DNA of 45,419 bases from Treponema sp. GTDB taxonomy: Bacteria > Spirochaetota > Spirochaetia > Treponematales > Treponemataceae. The position numbers and the translations under genes are program-made. The DNA is taken from assembly GCA_017616165.1 (NCBI GenBank), contig JAFZYR010000019.1, forward strand, positions 1 to 45,419, written 5' to 3'. The number at the start of each line of letters is the position of its first letter. Position 1 is the stretch's first letter. The notes beneath the pieces were generated by a model that worked only from the letters and a program-made list of their open reading frames with translations, had not been told where the DNA came from and ran no database searches. Of this stretch, positions 32,829 through 40,307 are shown piece by piece.

Positions 32829-34371
32829 ATAGTGCCCTCCCAAGCTTCCAGTTGTCGCCGGCGCCCATTGTTACAAAAAGATAGCCGTCCGGGTATTCCG
32901 GTGGAAGCTTTTTTTCAAGCTCCATCTGTGCAATGCTTTTGGCATCAAGAATTTCTTCTGTATAATAAATTGCATTGTGTCTGCTTGCTGTAGTTCCGGC
33001 TGCCCTTTGATGCTCAACGGTTTTGTCATAGAGTGTGCGTCCGGTGATTGTAAAGTCTGCGGCATTTTCGCGTGCGGAGCTGTAAATCTTATGAAGAATT
33101 ACAACATCTGCTGTATCCATGCTTGCGGCAAACTCTTCCAAAAGCGCCTGAGTACGGCTGTAGGTATGGCTCATAAAATCCAGAATGATTTTGCGTCCGC
33201 TGTAAAACTGACGGTAGCCTTCCAGGGTAGTTTTGATTGCTGTAGGATGATGACCGTAATCATCAAGAACAAGAACATCGTTTCCAAGAGGTGTTGTAAA
33301 GTGGCGTACAATTTCGCTTCGTCGCTTACCACCGCTGAATTCCAAAAGTCCCTGAGCAATTTTTTGAGCGTAATCTGCAGGATGCTTTCCAAAATATCTT
33401 ATGAGCTGACAGACAAGTGCAACTGCGGCAGCGGCATCCTTTACCTCATGCTTGCCCGGAACCTTTAAAGCCAGGGTTTTATCAAAAATACCAAGCGTGA
33501 ACTCGTTGCGTTCGTTTTTTACCTGACCAAAGCTAAGCTTGTAGTCTCCGCCGGCTGCTTCACCATAGGCAACAAGATGAAGGTCTGGCCTTTTGTTATA
33601 GGCAAGCAGCGCTGTTTCCACTGCCCCAGCATCATCTGCACAGTAAATGAGCTCGCCAAACATAGGAAGCCGGCAGATATAATCTACAAAGGCATCGCGG
33701 ATATCTTCGTAGGTCGGATAATAGTCTTCGTGATCCGGCTCTACAGAAGTAAGGATGATTTTTTTAGGAAAGAACGACATAAAGTGGCGCTGGTATTCGC
33801 AGGTTTCTGCAACAAAAATTGATTTTGTTTTTTTATCCTGCGGCGCAACTGTCGGGATAAGCGGCGAAGTATAAGTACAGGTTCCGCCAAATGAATTGAT
33901 AACCGAGCCTGCAAGAATCTGAGACGGAATATCGTCTATGTGTTTAAGGATTGTTCCTACAAGACCGGTTGTACTTGTTTTTCCGTGAACTCCGCAAACA
34001 CCACAGGAATAAGAAAGATTTGAATAAGACCCCAGCGCCTGTGTATACAAAAGGCACGGAAGCTTTCGTTTAGTTGCTTCTATAAGATCGGGATTTACAT
34101 CAAGCTTATATGCACTTGAATAAACAACATATTGAATATCATCTGTAATATTGTCTGCGGAAAATTCCAGCGGTTTGATTCCAAGCTTTTCCAGAATTTC
34201 ATCTGTATAAAAGCGTTCGGCAACATCGCTTCCTGTAATGATTGCTCCGTTGTGAACAAATATTTCAACAAGGGCTGCCATGCCGGTTCCCTTGATTCCT
34301 ACAAAATGAATATGAACGCCGTTAAGGTCGTCCGGGAGATTAGGTACATTTTGATTTGTAAGCTCTGACAT
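32821..34371 (-). CDS. murC: UDP-N-acetylmuramate-L-alanine ligase MurC
   Basis: MurC adds L-alanine to UDP-MurNAc in peptidoglycan synthesis, using ATP. The Mur N-domain begins HFVGIKGTGMAALVEIF. The ATP loop is VHGKTSTTG (about 128-136), the Mg/ATP region is FVAETCEYQRHF, and the C-domain has DDYGHHPTAIKTTLEGYR. At 516 residues it is slightly longer than usual because of loops near 170 and 440. There is no ribosome site before the ATG; a promoter TTGCAT-17-TATTAT ends six bases before it, predicting a leaderless mRNA. Followed by yicC in the same operon. Confidence 0.92.
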   Translation of the reverse strand: MSELTNQNVPNLPDDLNGVHIHFVGIKGTGMAALVEIFVHNGAIITGSDVAERFYTDEILEKLGIKPLEFSADNITDDIQYVVYSSAYKLDVNPDLIEATKRKLPCLLYTQALGSYSNLSYSCGVCGVHGKTSTTGLVGTILKHIDDIPSQILAGSVINSFGGTCTYTSPLIPTVAPQDKKTKSIFVAETCEYQRHFMSFFPKKIILTSVEPDHEDYYPTYEDIRDAFVDYICRLPMFGELIYCADDAGAVETALLAYNKRPDLHLVAYGEAAGGDYKLSFGQVKNERNEFTLGIFDKTLALKVPGKHEVKDAAAAVALVCQLIRYFGKHPADYAQKIAQGLLEFSGGKRRSEIVRHFTTPLGNDVLVLDDYGHHPTAIKTTLEGYRQFYSGRKIILDFMSHTYSRTQALLEEFAASMDTADVVILHKIYSSARENAADFTITGRTLYDKTVEHQRAAGTTASRHNAIYYTEEILDAKSIAQMELEKKLPPEYPDGYLFVTMGAGDNWKLGRALYD

Positions 34372-34377
34372 ACTTAT

Positions 34378-34406
34378 ATAATAAAAAAAAAACCACCGTT
34401 ATGCAA
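34378..34406 (-). promoter_or_regulatory. Promoter of murC, overlapping a terminator hairpin
   Basis: Minus strand: TTGCAT (34406-34401), 17-bp spacer, TATTAT (34383-34378), six bases, then ATG at 34371. The -35 box sits in the loop of the upstream terminator, so one 45-base stretch ends one transcript and begins the next. Confidence 0.55.
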
Positions 34407-34420
34407 CGCACAACGGTGGT
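34383..34420 (-). terminator. Rho-independent terminator after the small lipoprotein gene
   Basis: On the minus strand ACCACCGTT (34420-34412) pairs with AACGGTGGT (34400-34392) around an 11-base loop, followed by nine U (34391-34383). It closes the flagellar/lipoprotein transcript. Confidence 0.88.
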
Positions 34421-34467
34421 AAGGATGTAAACAAAATTTCAGGAACAAGTCCAAAATTTTACCAACT

Positions 34468-35007
34468 TTAATTATACTCTCGCACGCAGATAACCTCTTT
34501 GGTGTCTTTACGTGTGAGAGTTACATAACTGTTACCGGGAATACCAGGTCCCTTGCGGTAACTTATTACATAATCGACGTACGGCTCTAACGGCGGTACA
34601 TCAAAGATTATTTCCTGATTAACATCTCGTGCTGCTTCGAATGCATTAAAAACTGAGGTGCAGCATACAGCAACACAGTTGTCATCTCCAAAATCTGAAC
34701 GATCCTCTTTATACAAAAGCTTGAGTGAAAGCTTGAGAGGCTGGCCTGCCGGTACTTCTACAGGTGACCAGTAAGTAAATTTTTCTGCCTTTGGAGTATC
34801 TTTTCCGTCATAAGTGATGTAGGTTGCACCGCTGATTGAATTTCTTTTATATAGCTCAAAGTAAATATATGCAACATCAACATCTTCATTAGATGAATAA
34901 GAAAGCGGGATTGCCTTTACAGAGTTACAGCCGGTAAAGATTACAGCTGCGGCAAACACGAGTACAATAATAATTGTTTTGAATAAATTTGTAGTAAAGT
35001 TTTTCAT
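34468..35007 (-). CDS. Small lipoprotein of unknown function
   Basis: I start at ATG 35007 (MKNFTTNLFKTIIIVLVF, 179 residues), with GAGGG six bases upstream. The longer frame from 35073 runs into a palindromic repeat and is not credible. The signal peptide ends in the lipobox VIFTGC, so it is lipidated. The rest looks like a beta-rich domain, with two adjacent cysteines (VAVCCTS) in the middle. I do not recognise a family. It lies between flgJ and a strong terminator, separated from flgJ by two type B palindromes. TATATT in the leader may be a -10 box of its own. Confidence 0.75.
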   Translation of the reverse strand: MKNFTTNLFKTIIIVLVFAAAVIFTGCNSVKAIPLSYSSNEDVDVAYIYFELYKRNSISGATYITYDGKDTPKAEKFTYWSPVEVPAGQPLKLSLKLLYKEDRSDFGDDNCVAVCCTSVFNAFEAARDVNQEIIFDVPPLEPYVDYVISYRKGPGIPGNSYVTLTRKDTKEVICVREYN

Positions 35008-35030
35008 TCCCACCCTCTGTTTTAATATAG

Positions 35031-35087
35031 ATGTCCGGGTCAAGCCCGAACATGACATGTCATTGTCGGGCATGACCCGACAATCTT
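35031..35087. repeat. Two type B palindromes
   Basis: TGTCCGGGTCAAGCCCGAACA (35032-35052) and ATTGTCGGGCATGACCCGACAAT (35062-35084) each fold back on themselves. They are related to those at 2687, 8553 and 8590 and lie between flgJ and the small lipoprotein gene. Confidence 0.85.
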
Positions 35088-35088
35088 T

Positions 35089-35604
35089 TTATGCTTCCAA
35101 GCTCAAGTAAATCTGATCTGCTAAACCAAAGCCGGCATTTTTTGTCATGGCTGTGGCGTATTCGTCAAAAAGCATGTCTTCGTACATGTTCTGTGCAAAG
35201 TCGCTTTCGTTTGCCTTCATAATTGTCTTGCGCATTTCGCTGAGCATCTGCTTTACAAAGAAGCTTTCGAGCTCAAGACATTTTTCGTAAAGCTGGCTTG
35301 TCTTATCAATTGTTTTTGCTACAACATGATCATTAGCCTGATTTGCAGCTGCACCCTGAGCAAGTGCAGTCTTATCATAATCAAGTGTGTAAGTTCCGGC
35401 AAAGCCAGTTGTATAGTCTCCGTTGAGTCTTCCATCCTGTGCAATCTGGCTGGAAGACAAGGTTCCGCGGCCATCATCCTGAGATTGCAGGCGTTCTACA
35501 AGCTCAGAAAATTTTGCGTTTTCGCTGTTGGTGCGTGCAGTGTTAAGTGCGCTCTGTCCACCAGTTATTCCGCTATATGTGTTTGCTACTAATCCTACGT
35601 TCAT
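35089..35604 (-). CDS. flgJ: Flagellar rod-binding protein, FlgJ N-domain type
   Basis: The start is ATG 35604 (MNVGLVANTYSG, 171 residues), with GGGGGAAG just before it. The C-terminal half is the rod-binding domain of FlgJ: LYEKCLELESFFVKQMLSEMRKTI, then QNMYEDMLFDEYATAMTKN and GLADQIY. The muramidase half found in enteric FlgJ is missing, as in many spirochaetes and other bacteria, so the enzyme that opens the peptidoglycan must be separate. It follows flgF-flgG on the same strand and caps rod assembly for the periplasmic flagella. Confidence 0.85.
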   Translation of the reverse strand: MNVGLVANTYSGITGGQSALNTARTNSENAKFSELVERLQSQDDGRGTLSSSQIAQDGRLNGDYTTGFAGTYTLDYDKTALAQGAAANQANDHVVAKTIDKTSQLYEKCLELESFFVKQMLSEMRKTIMKANESDFAQNMYEDMLFDEYATAMTKNAGFGLADQIYLSLEA

Positions 35605-35617
35605 AACTTCCCCCAAC

Positions 35618-35685
35618 CGTCATTGCGAGCGAAGCGAAGCAATCTATTTAGTGGATTGCCACGTCGCTATGCTCCTCGCAATGAC
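35618..35685. repeat. Type A repeat pair between flgG and flgJ
   Basis: CGTCATTGCGAGCGAAGCG...GCAATC (35618-35645) and GGATTGCCACGTCGC...CCTCGCAATGAC (35653-35685) can form a long hairpin. The flgG stop (35687-35689) is right at its edge. Confidence 0.85.
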
Positions 35686-35686
35686 A

Positions 35687-36481
35687 CTATCGCTTCAAGT
35701 TTACTGCTGTAGACAACATGTTGTCGCTGGTCTGGATGGCCTTTGAGTTGAACTCGTAGGCGCGCTGGGCAACAATCATTTGAACCATTTCGTTTACTAC
35801 AGAAACGTTTGACATTTCAAGGAACTTATGGCGAACATCACCAAAGCCGTCATATCCCGGGCGACCTTCAATCGGTGCACCACTGGCATTTGTTACTTTG
35901 AAAAGGTTATCACCTTCTGCCTGCAAGCCTACAGGGTTTGGGAAGCGGTAAAGTTCAATCTGACCAACTTCTATTGGATCATTACCACCGTTTACCTTTA
36001 CACTTACAAGACCTGTCTGTGTGATGTTGAGTGTACTTACATCATAGCCTTCCGGAAGAATAATTTCAGGCATTACACGAAGACCATTGTTTGTTACAAG
36101 CTGTCCGTTTGAATCAACTTTAAAGGTACCGTCGCGGGTATAAACATAAGAGCCGTCATACTGCTGAACACGGAAAAAGCCTTCTCCAACAATTGCAACG
36201 TCTGTATCAACACCAGTATTCTGGAGAGAACCCTGGTTCATAATGCGCTGTGTAGCTCCAACCTTAACACCAGTTCCCTGCTGAATACCAACCGGAGTAA
36301 CTGTATCTTCTGTAGCAGGAGTTCCGGCAAGCTTGAGGTTCTGATAAAGCAGATCTTCAAACTCTACGCGCTGCTGCTTATAGCCTGTTGTATTTACGTT
36401 TGAAAGGTTATTAGAAATTGCATCAATATTTGACTGCTGTCCGTTCATGCCAGTTGCGGCTGTCCATAAGCTTCTTACCAT
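35687..36481 (-). CDS. flgG: Flagellar distal rod protein FlgG
   Basis: FlgG forms the distal rod of the flagellar basal body. The start MVRSLWTAATGMNGQQSNIDAISNNLSNVNTTGYK and end NVSVVNEMVQMIVAQRAYEFNSKAIQTSDNML are textbook rod/hook coiled-coil ends. At 264 residues it is the normal FlgG length. AAGGAAGG precedes the ATG. It is second in the flgF-flgG-flgJ cluster behind a sigma-28-like promoter. Confidence 0.95.
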   Translation of the reverse strand: MVRSLWTAATGMNGQQSNIDAISNNLSNVNTTGYKQQRVEFEDLLYQNLKLAGTPATEDTVTPVGIQQGTGVKVGATQRIMNQGSLQNTGVDTDVAIVGEGFFRVQQYDGSYVYTRDGTFKVDSNGQLVTNNGLRVMPEIILPEGYDVSTLNITQTGLVSVKVNGGNDPIEVGQIELYRFPNPVGLQAEGDNLFKVTNASGAPIEGRPGYDGFGDVRHKFLEMSNVSVVNEMVQMIVAQRAYEFNSKAIQTSDNMLSTAVNLKR

Positions 36482-36501
36482 TTATCTACCTTCCTTTTTG
36501 A

Positions 36502-37302
36502 TTACTGGAGCACGGCAACCTTCTGCCAGAGTGTTCCCATCATAGAATCTTCAGAGGTGATAGTTTTCTGGTTTGCTTCGTAGGCACGGTTTACTTCTAT
36601 CATCTGAACCATTTCATTAACTACGTTTACATTGCTTGTTTCTGTATAATTCTGAACAAAGCGTGGACGTTCGTTACCTTCTGCAATGTGAGCTGGGCCT
36701 GCAATGTCGTTTGTGCTGTACATGCTTTCGCCCATCTTTTTAAGGTAGCGTTCGTTATCAAAGCGTACAACGAGGAAGCGGTCAATTTCTTCACCCTCTT
36801 CGTTGATGAGTACTCCGTCCTGGTTTACTGTAAACTTATTGTTTTCTACACGGATAATTCCGTTTTCACCAAGAACAGGATAGCCGTCCTTTGTTTCGAG
36901 AATACCTTCTTTACCGATTAAAAAGTCGCCGTTGCGTGTATAGCGTTCTCCGGCAGGAGTATCAATTACATAAAAGCCCTGTCCGCCAAGTGCAACGTCT
37001 GTTGAAGTGTTTGTAAGCTTAAATGAACCCTGTGAAAAATCGATGTAGTTTTCGTTTGTTTCTACACCAAGACCAAGCTTTCCAATTACAGGGGCAGCGT
37101 CTGTACTACCCATACCGTTTGGAATCTGATAAACGCCGTCTGCATTTGTACGGCGGATCAGCAATTCAGGAAAGGATTTTGAAACTACAATATCGCGTTT
37201 GTATCCGGCTGTATCAACGTTTGCCAGATTATTGGATATTGCGTCCAGCCTGTTCTGCTGCGCATTCATACCGGAAGCACCGGTATACCATCCACGAATC
37301 AT
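36502..37302 (-). CDS. flgF: Flagellar basal-body rod protein FlgF-like
   Basis: The 266-residue protein is a rod-family paralogue of FlgG: start MIRGWYTGASGMNAQQNRLDAISNNLANVDTAGYK, end VNVVNEMVQMIEVNRAYEANQK. The middle domain differs from FlgG, matching the FlgF (proximal rod) or FlhO type; spirochaete databases often call it a second FlgG. Strong AGGAGG before the ATG. It is first in the operon, with TAAA-N15-GCCGAAAT upstream. Confidence 0.88.
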   Translation of the reverse strand: MIRGWYTGASGMNAQQNRLDAISNNLANVDTAGYKRDIVVSKSFPELLIRRTNADGVYQIPNGMGSTDAAPVIGKLGLGVETNENYIDFSQGSFKLTNTSTDVALGGQGFYVIDTPAGERYTRNGDFLIGKEGILETKDGYPVLGENGIIRVENNKFTVNQDGVLINEEGEEIDRFLVVRFDNERYLKKMGESMYSTNDIAGPAHIAEGNERPRFVQNYTETSNVNVVNEMVQMIEVNRAYEANQKTITSEDSMMGTLWQKVAVLQ

Positions 37303-37345
37303 TAAACTTTTCCTCCTGTTATATTTTGTTTAATCCTTAACTTTA

Positions 37346-37372
37346 ATTTCGGCATTTGAAAATTTTAGTTTA
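37346..37372 (-). promoter_or_regulatory. Sigma-28-like flagellar promoter
   Basis: On the minus strand TAAA (37372-37369), 15 bases, then GCCGAAAT (37353-37346). The FliA consensus is TAAA-N15-GCCGATAA. It lies 44 bases upstream of the flgF start, where a flagellar class promoter would be expected. Confidence 0.55.
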
Positions 37373-37382
37373 GTAAAAAAAT

Positions 37383-37482
37383 CGTCATTGCGAGCAAAGC
37401 GTGGCAATCCACTTACTGGAATGCATTCATATTTATGGATTGCCACGTCCCCTTCGCTACGCTCTAGGTCCTCGCAATGACG
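37383..37482. repeat. Type A repeat pair flanked by T-tracts on both sides
   Basis: CGTCATTGCGAG (37383-37394) pairs with CTCGCAATGACG (37471-37482), with an inner GTGGCAATCCA/TGGATTGCCAC stem. T-runs follow on each strand (CTTTTTT at 37485-37491 on plus; TTTTTTT at 37381-37374 region on minus). It looks like a two-way terminator, yet lies between divergent flgF and glgC promoters, perhaps insulating them. Confidence 0.8.
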
Positions 37483-37493
37483 TTCTTTTTTAT

Positions 37494-37522
37494 TTGCAAA
37501 ATCCAAATTTCAGATTTATAAT
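37494..37522 (+). promoter_or_regulatory. Promoter of glgC
   Basis: TTGCAA (37494-37499), 17-bp spacer, TATAAT (37517-37522). The ATG is at 37558 with AGGAG eight bases before it. The promoter starts just after the palindromic repeat. Confidence 0.78.
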
Positions 37523-37557
37523 TAAAGATACATCTGAAAATTACACAGGAGTAATAT

Positions 37558-38853
37558 ATGGCAAAAAATGATGAACCAAGAGTTCTGGCATTGATCTTAG
37601 GAGGAGGAAAAGGTACACGTCTTTATCCTCTCACAAAGGAACGCTCTAAACCGGCTGTTTCTTTTGGCGGTAAGTATCGTATCGTTGATATTCCGCTTTC
37701 TAACTGTATCAATTCAGGCTATAAGAAAATATACCTTTTAACACAGTTCAACTCGGCTTCGCTTCACCTTCACATCTCAAATTCCTACAATTTTGACCGT
37801 TTTTCGGGCGGATTCGTAGAAATTCTTGCTGCAGAACAGACACTGGAGCATTCGGGCTGGTATGAAGGAACTGCAGACGCTGTACGCAAGAACTTCATTC
37901 ACTTTAAGACACAAAAACCAACACATTATGTAATTCTTTCGGGAGACCAGCTTTATAAGATGGACCTGCGTGCCTTTATGGACGCCCACATCAAATCTGG
38001 TGCCGAAATTACAATTGCTACAACTGCCGTAAACCGACATGATGCATCAGGCTTTGGTATCATGAAAATTGATGAAAACAGTCAGGTAAAAGAGTTTATG
38101 GAAAAGCCAAAGCCAGACCTGAACATTGATTCCTGGAAAATCCCTGCAGAAGCACGCGGTGCACTTCCTCCAGAAAAGGAATTCCTTGCTTCTATGGGTA
38201 TTTACATCTTTAATGCAAACACAATGGAAGAATGCCTTTTGGGCGAAAACGAAAAATATACAGACTTTGGTAAGGAAATCCTTCCGCTTGCAATCGGCAA
38301 GAAAAAGATCTGCTCTTATGTTTTCGACGGCTACTGGGAAGACATCGGAACTATCCGAAGCTTCTACGAAGCAAACATTCAGCTTACAGAAGCCTGCCCT
38401 GCATTCGATTTTTATGCAAACAATTCACCAATATATACGCACATGCGTAATCTTCCGCCTTCAAAGATTAACAGGGCGGATATTACAAGCTCCCTTACTT
38501 CCGAGGGTTGTATCATTACAGACTGTAAGCTCAACAAATCTGTAATTGGTGTACGCTCAATTATCGAGAAAGGAACGGAGCTGGATGGTGTTATTATGAT
38601 GGGTGCCGATTACTACGACGACGATGATGAGAAGGCAGATTACATTGCCAAGGGTAAACCTGTAACAGGCATTGGACAAAACTGCAAGATTGCAAATACC
38701 ATCATCGATAAGAACGCACGTATCGGCGACAATTGTCAGATTGGTGTGAGCGGTAAGAAATACGAAGACGGTGACCATGGCAGCTTCTACAGCGCTGATG
38801 GTATCATTGTCATTCGTAAGGGTGCCGTTATTCCTTCGGGAACGGTGATCTAG
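37558..38853 (+). CDS. glgC: Glucose-1-phosphate adenylyltransferase GlgC
   Basis: GlgC makes ADP-glucose from ATP and glucose-1-phosphate, the committed step of bacterial glycogen synthesis. The nucleotidyltransferase domain has GGGKGTRLYPLTKERSKPAVSFGGKYRIVDIPLSNC, YEGTADAVRKN, SGDQLYKMD, FMEKP and YWEDIGTIRSFYEAN. The C-terminal left-handed beta-helix (about 305-431) holds IGVRSIIEKG and IANTIIDKNARIGDNCQIG. Length 431 is normal. It has its own promoter and AGGAG site. No other glycogen genes are adjacent. The palindromic repeat after its stop, followed by nine T, is its likely terminator. Confidence 0.95.
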   Translation: MAKNDEPRVLALILGGGKGTRLYPLTKERSKPAVSFGGKYRIVDIPLSNCINSGYKKIYLLTQFNSASLHLHISNSYNFDRFSGGFVEILAAEQTLEHSGWYEGTADAVRKNFIHFKTQKPTHYVILSGDQLYKMDLRAFMDAHIKSGAEITIATTAVNRHDASGFGIMKIDENSQVKEFMEKPKPDLNIDSWKIPAEARGALPPEKEFLASMGIYIFNANTMEECLLGENEKYTDFGKEILPLAIGKKKICSYVFDGYWEDIGTIRSFYEANIQLTEACPAFDFYANNSPIYTHMRNLPPSKINRADITSSLTSEGCIITDCKLNKSVIGVRSIIEKGTELDGVIMMGADYYDDDDEKADYIAKGKPVTGIGQNCKIANTIIDKNARIGDNCQIGVSGKKYEDGDHGSFYSADGIIVIRKGAVIPSGTVI

Positions 38854-38882
38854 TGTAAAGTACGTTTTTACCTACACCAATA

Positions 38883-38960
38883 CGTCATTGCGAGCGTAGC
38901 GCGGCAATCCACATTATAGATTGCCACGTCGTTTCACTCCTCGCAATGACGTTTTTTTTT
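38883..38960 (+). terminator. Type A palindromic repeat acting as glgC terminator
   Basis: CGTCATTGCGAG (38883-38894) pairs with CTCGCAATGACG (38940-38951), plus inner GGCAATC/GATTGCC pairing. Nine T follow (38952-38960), so on the plus strand the repeat is a long-stemmed rho-independent terminator. The last two T belong to the convergent response-regulator stop codon. Confidence 0.75.
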
Positions 38961-40296
38961 ATTCTTCTACACCCAGTTTACGATGCAAGGTCTTTCGGCC
39001 TATGCCGAGGAGCTCTGCACATTTTGTTTTATTGCCGTTGCAGGCAGCCAGATTTTCCTGAATAATTACAAGCTCAGCCTCATCAAGCGACATTCCAATT
39101 GGAATGCTTATAAGCTTTTCTTCGCCCTTTTCGCGTACACTGGCAGGAAGGTCATCTATTTTAATTTCATCGCCGGTGCACATAACAACAGCGCTTTCTA
39201 CACAGTTGCGCAGCTCTCGGATATTTCCGGGCCAGCTGTATTTCATAATGGCAGCCTTGGCACGGTTATCAAAGCCTGCAATATTCTTTTCGTTTTCGAT
39301 ATTAAATTCGCGTAAAAATGCGTGCAGCAAAAGCGGAATATCATCCTTGCGCTCGCGTAACGGCGGCAGAGGAATGCGCACAACATTCAGACGGTAAAAA
39401 AGATCCTCGCGGAACTTTCCGTTTTTAACCTCTTCTTCCAGGTTGCGGTTGGTGGCGGCAACAATGCGTACATCAACATTTATGCGCTGGGTTCCACCTA
39501 CACGTTCAAAGGCTTTTTCCTGAATTACACGGAGCAGCTTTATCTGTGTTGCCTGATTAATTTCGCCGATTTCGTCCAGAAAGATTGTACCGCCATCAGC
39601 TACTTCAAAGCGGCCCTTGTGCTGAGTGTCAGCACCGGTAAAGGCACCCTTTTCGTAACCAAAAAGCTCACTTTCGAGCAGGGTTTCGGAAAGAGCTGCA
39701 CAGTGAACAATTACAAAAGGCTTGTCCTTGCGCGAAGACTGGTCGTGAATGGACTTTGCAACCAGCTCTTTACCTACGCCGCTTTCTCCGGTAATGAGAA
39801 CATTTGCTTTTGATGGAGCGGCTTTTTGTATGAGTGAGCGCACACGGTTTAATTCTGCGCTCTTGCCTATCATCTGGTCGGGGCTTGAGCCTTCTTTAAT
39901 TTTCTTTTGCAGGTCGCTGATAATCTGCTGCTGTTCGCGGCCCTTGAGGGCATTTTTTACAATGAGATTTAAGTGGTCAAGATCAAGAGGCTTGGTCAAA
40001 AAGTCGTAGGCACCGGCCTTTATTGCGGCAGTTGCATCTTCTATGGAGCCGTGACCTGTAAGAACAATAATTGGAATGCCCGGGTTTTCGGTAGTAACAC
40101 GGCGCACAACCTCTTCTCCGGGAATGCCGTCCATGCGAAGGTCAGTTATTACAAGGTCAATTCCACCCTGTGCAATTTTTGCAAGGCCTTCCTTTCCGTT
40201 AGAGGCTTTTTCTACGTTATAACCTTCCAGCTCAAAATTGTCTGCAAGTCCGTTGCGTATGTTTTCTTCATCGTCGATTGTTAATATTGTAAACAT
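38959..40296 (-). CDS. Sigma-54-dependent response regulator (NtrC/AtoC family)
   Basis: The 445-residue regulator has a receiver domain (phospho-acceptor D52 in VITDLRMDG), an AAA+ domain (about 143-375) and a Fis-type helix-turn-helix (CNGNKTKCAELLGIGRKTLHRKL). The AAA+ domain has Walker A GESGVGKE, the sigma-54 contact loop GAFTGA, Walker B GGTIFLDEIGE and an arginine-finger region. GAFTGA shows that it should activate sigma-54 RNA polymerase. It is the last gene of the murG-cvpA-holB-kinase-regulator operon, 11 bases after its kinase. Target genes are unknown; in spirochaetes such regulators can control flagellar or membrane genes. AtoC is the usual annotation name. Confidence 0.93.
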   Translation of the reverse strand: MFTILTIDDEENIRNGLADNFELEGYNVEKASNGKEGLAKIAQGGIDLVITDLRMDGIPGEEVVRRVTTENPGIPIIVLTGHGSIEDATAAIKAGAYDFLTKPLDLDHLNLIVKNALKGREQQQIISDLQKKIKEGSSPDQMIGKSAELNRVRSLIQKAAPSKANVLITGESGVGKELVAKSIHDQSSRKDKPFVIVHCAALSETLLESELFGYEKGAFTGADTQHKGRFEVADGGTIFLDEIGEINQATQIKLLRVIQEKAFERVGGTQRINVDVRIVAATNRNLEEEVKNGKFREDLFYRLNVVRIPLPPLRERKDDIPLLLHAFLREFNIENEKNIAGFDNRAKAAIMKYSWPGNIRELRNCVESAVVMCTGDEIKIDDLPASVREKGEEKLISIPIGMSLDEAELVIIQENLAACNGNKTKCAELLGIGRKTLHRKLGVEE

Positions 40297-40307
40297 ATAA
40301 TGCCTCG

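Noticed and set aside
35008..35073. Longer start for the small lipoprotein
   Set aside because: The added residues come from a type B palindrome and would bury the lipoprotein signal peptide; GAGGG supports ATG 35007.
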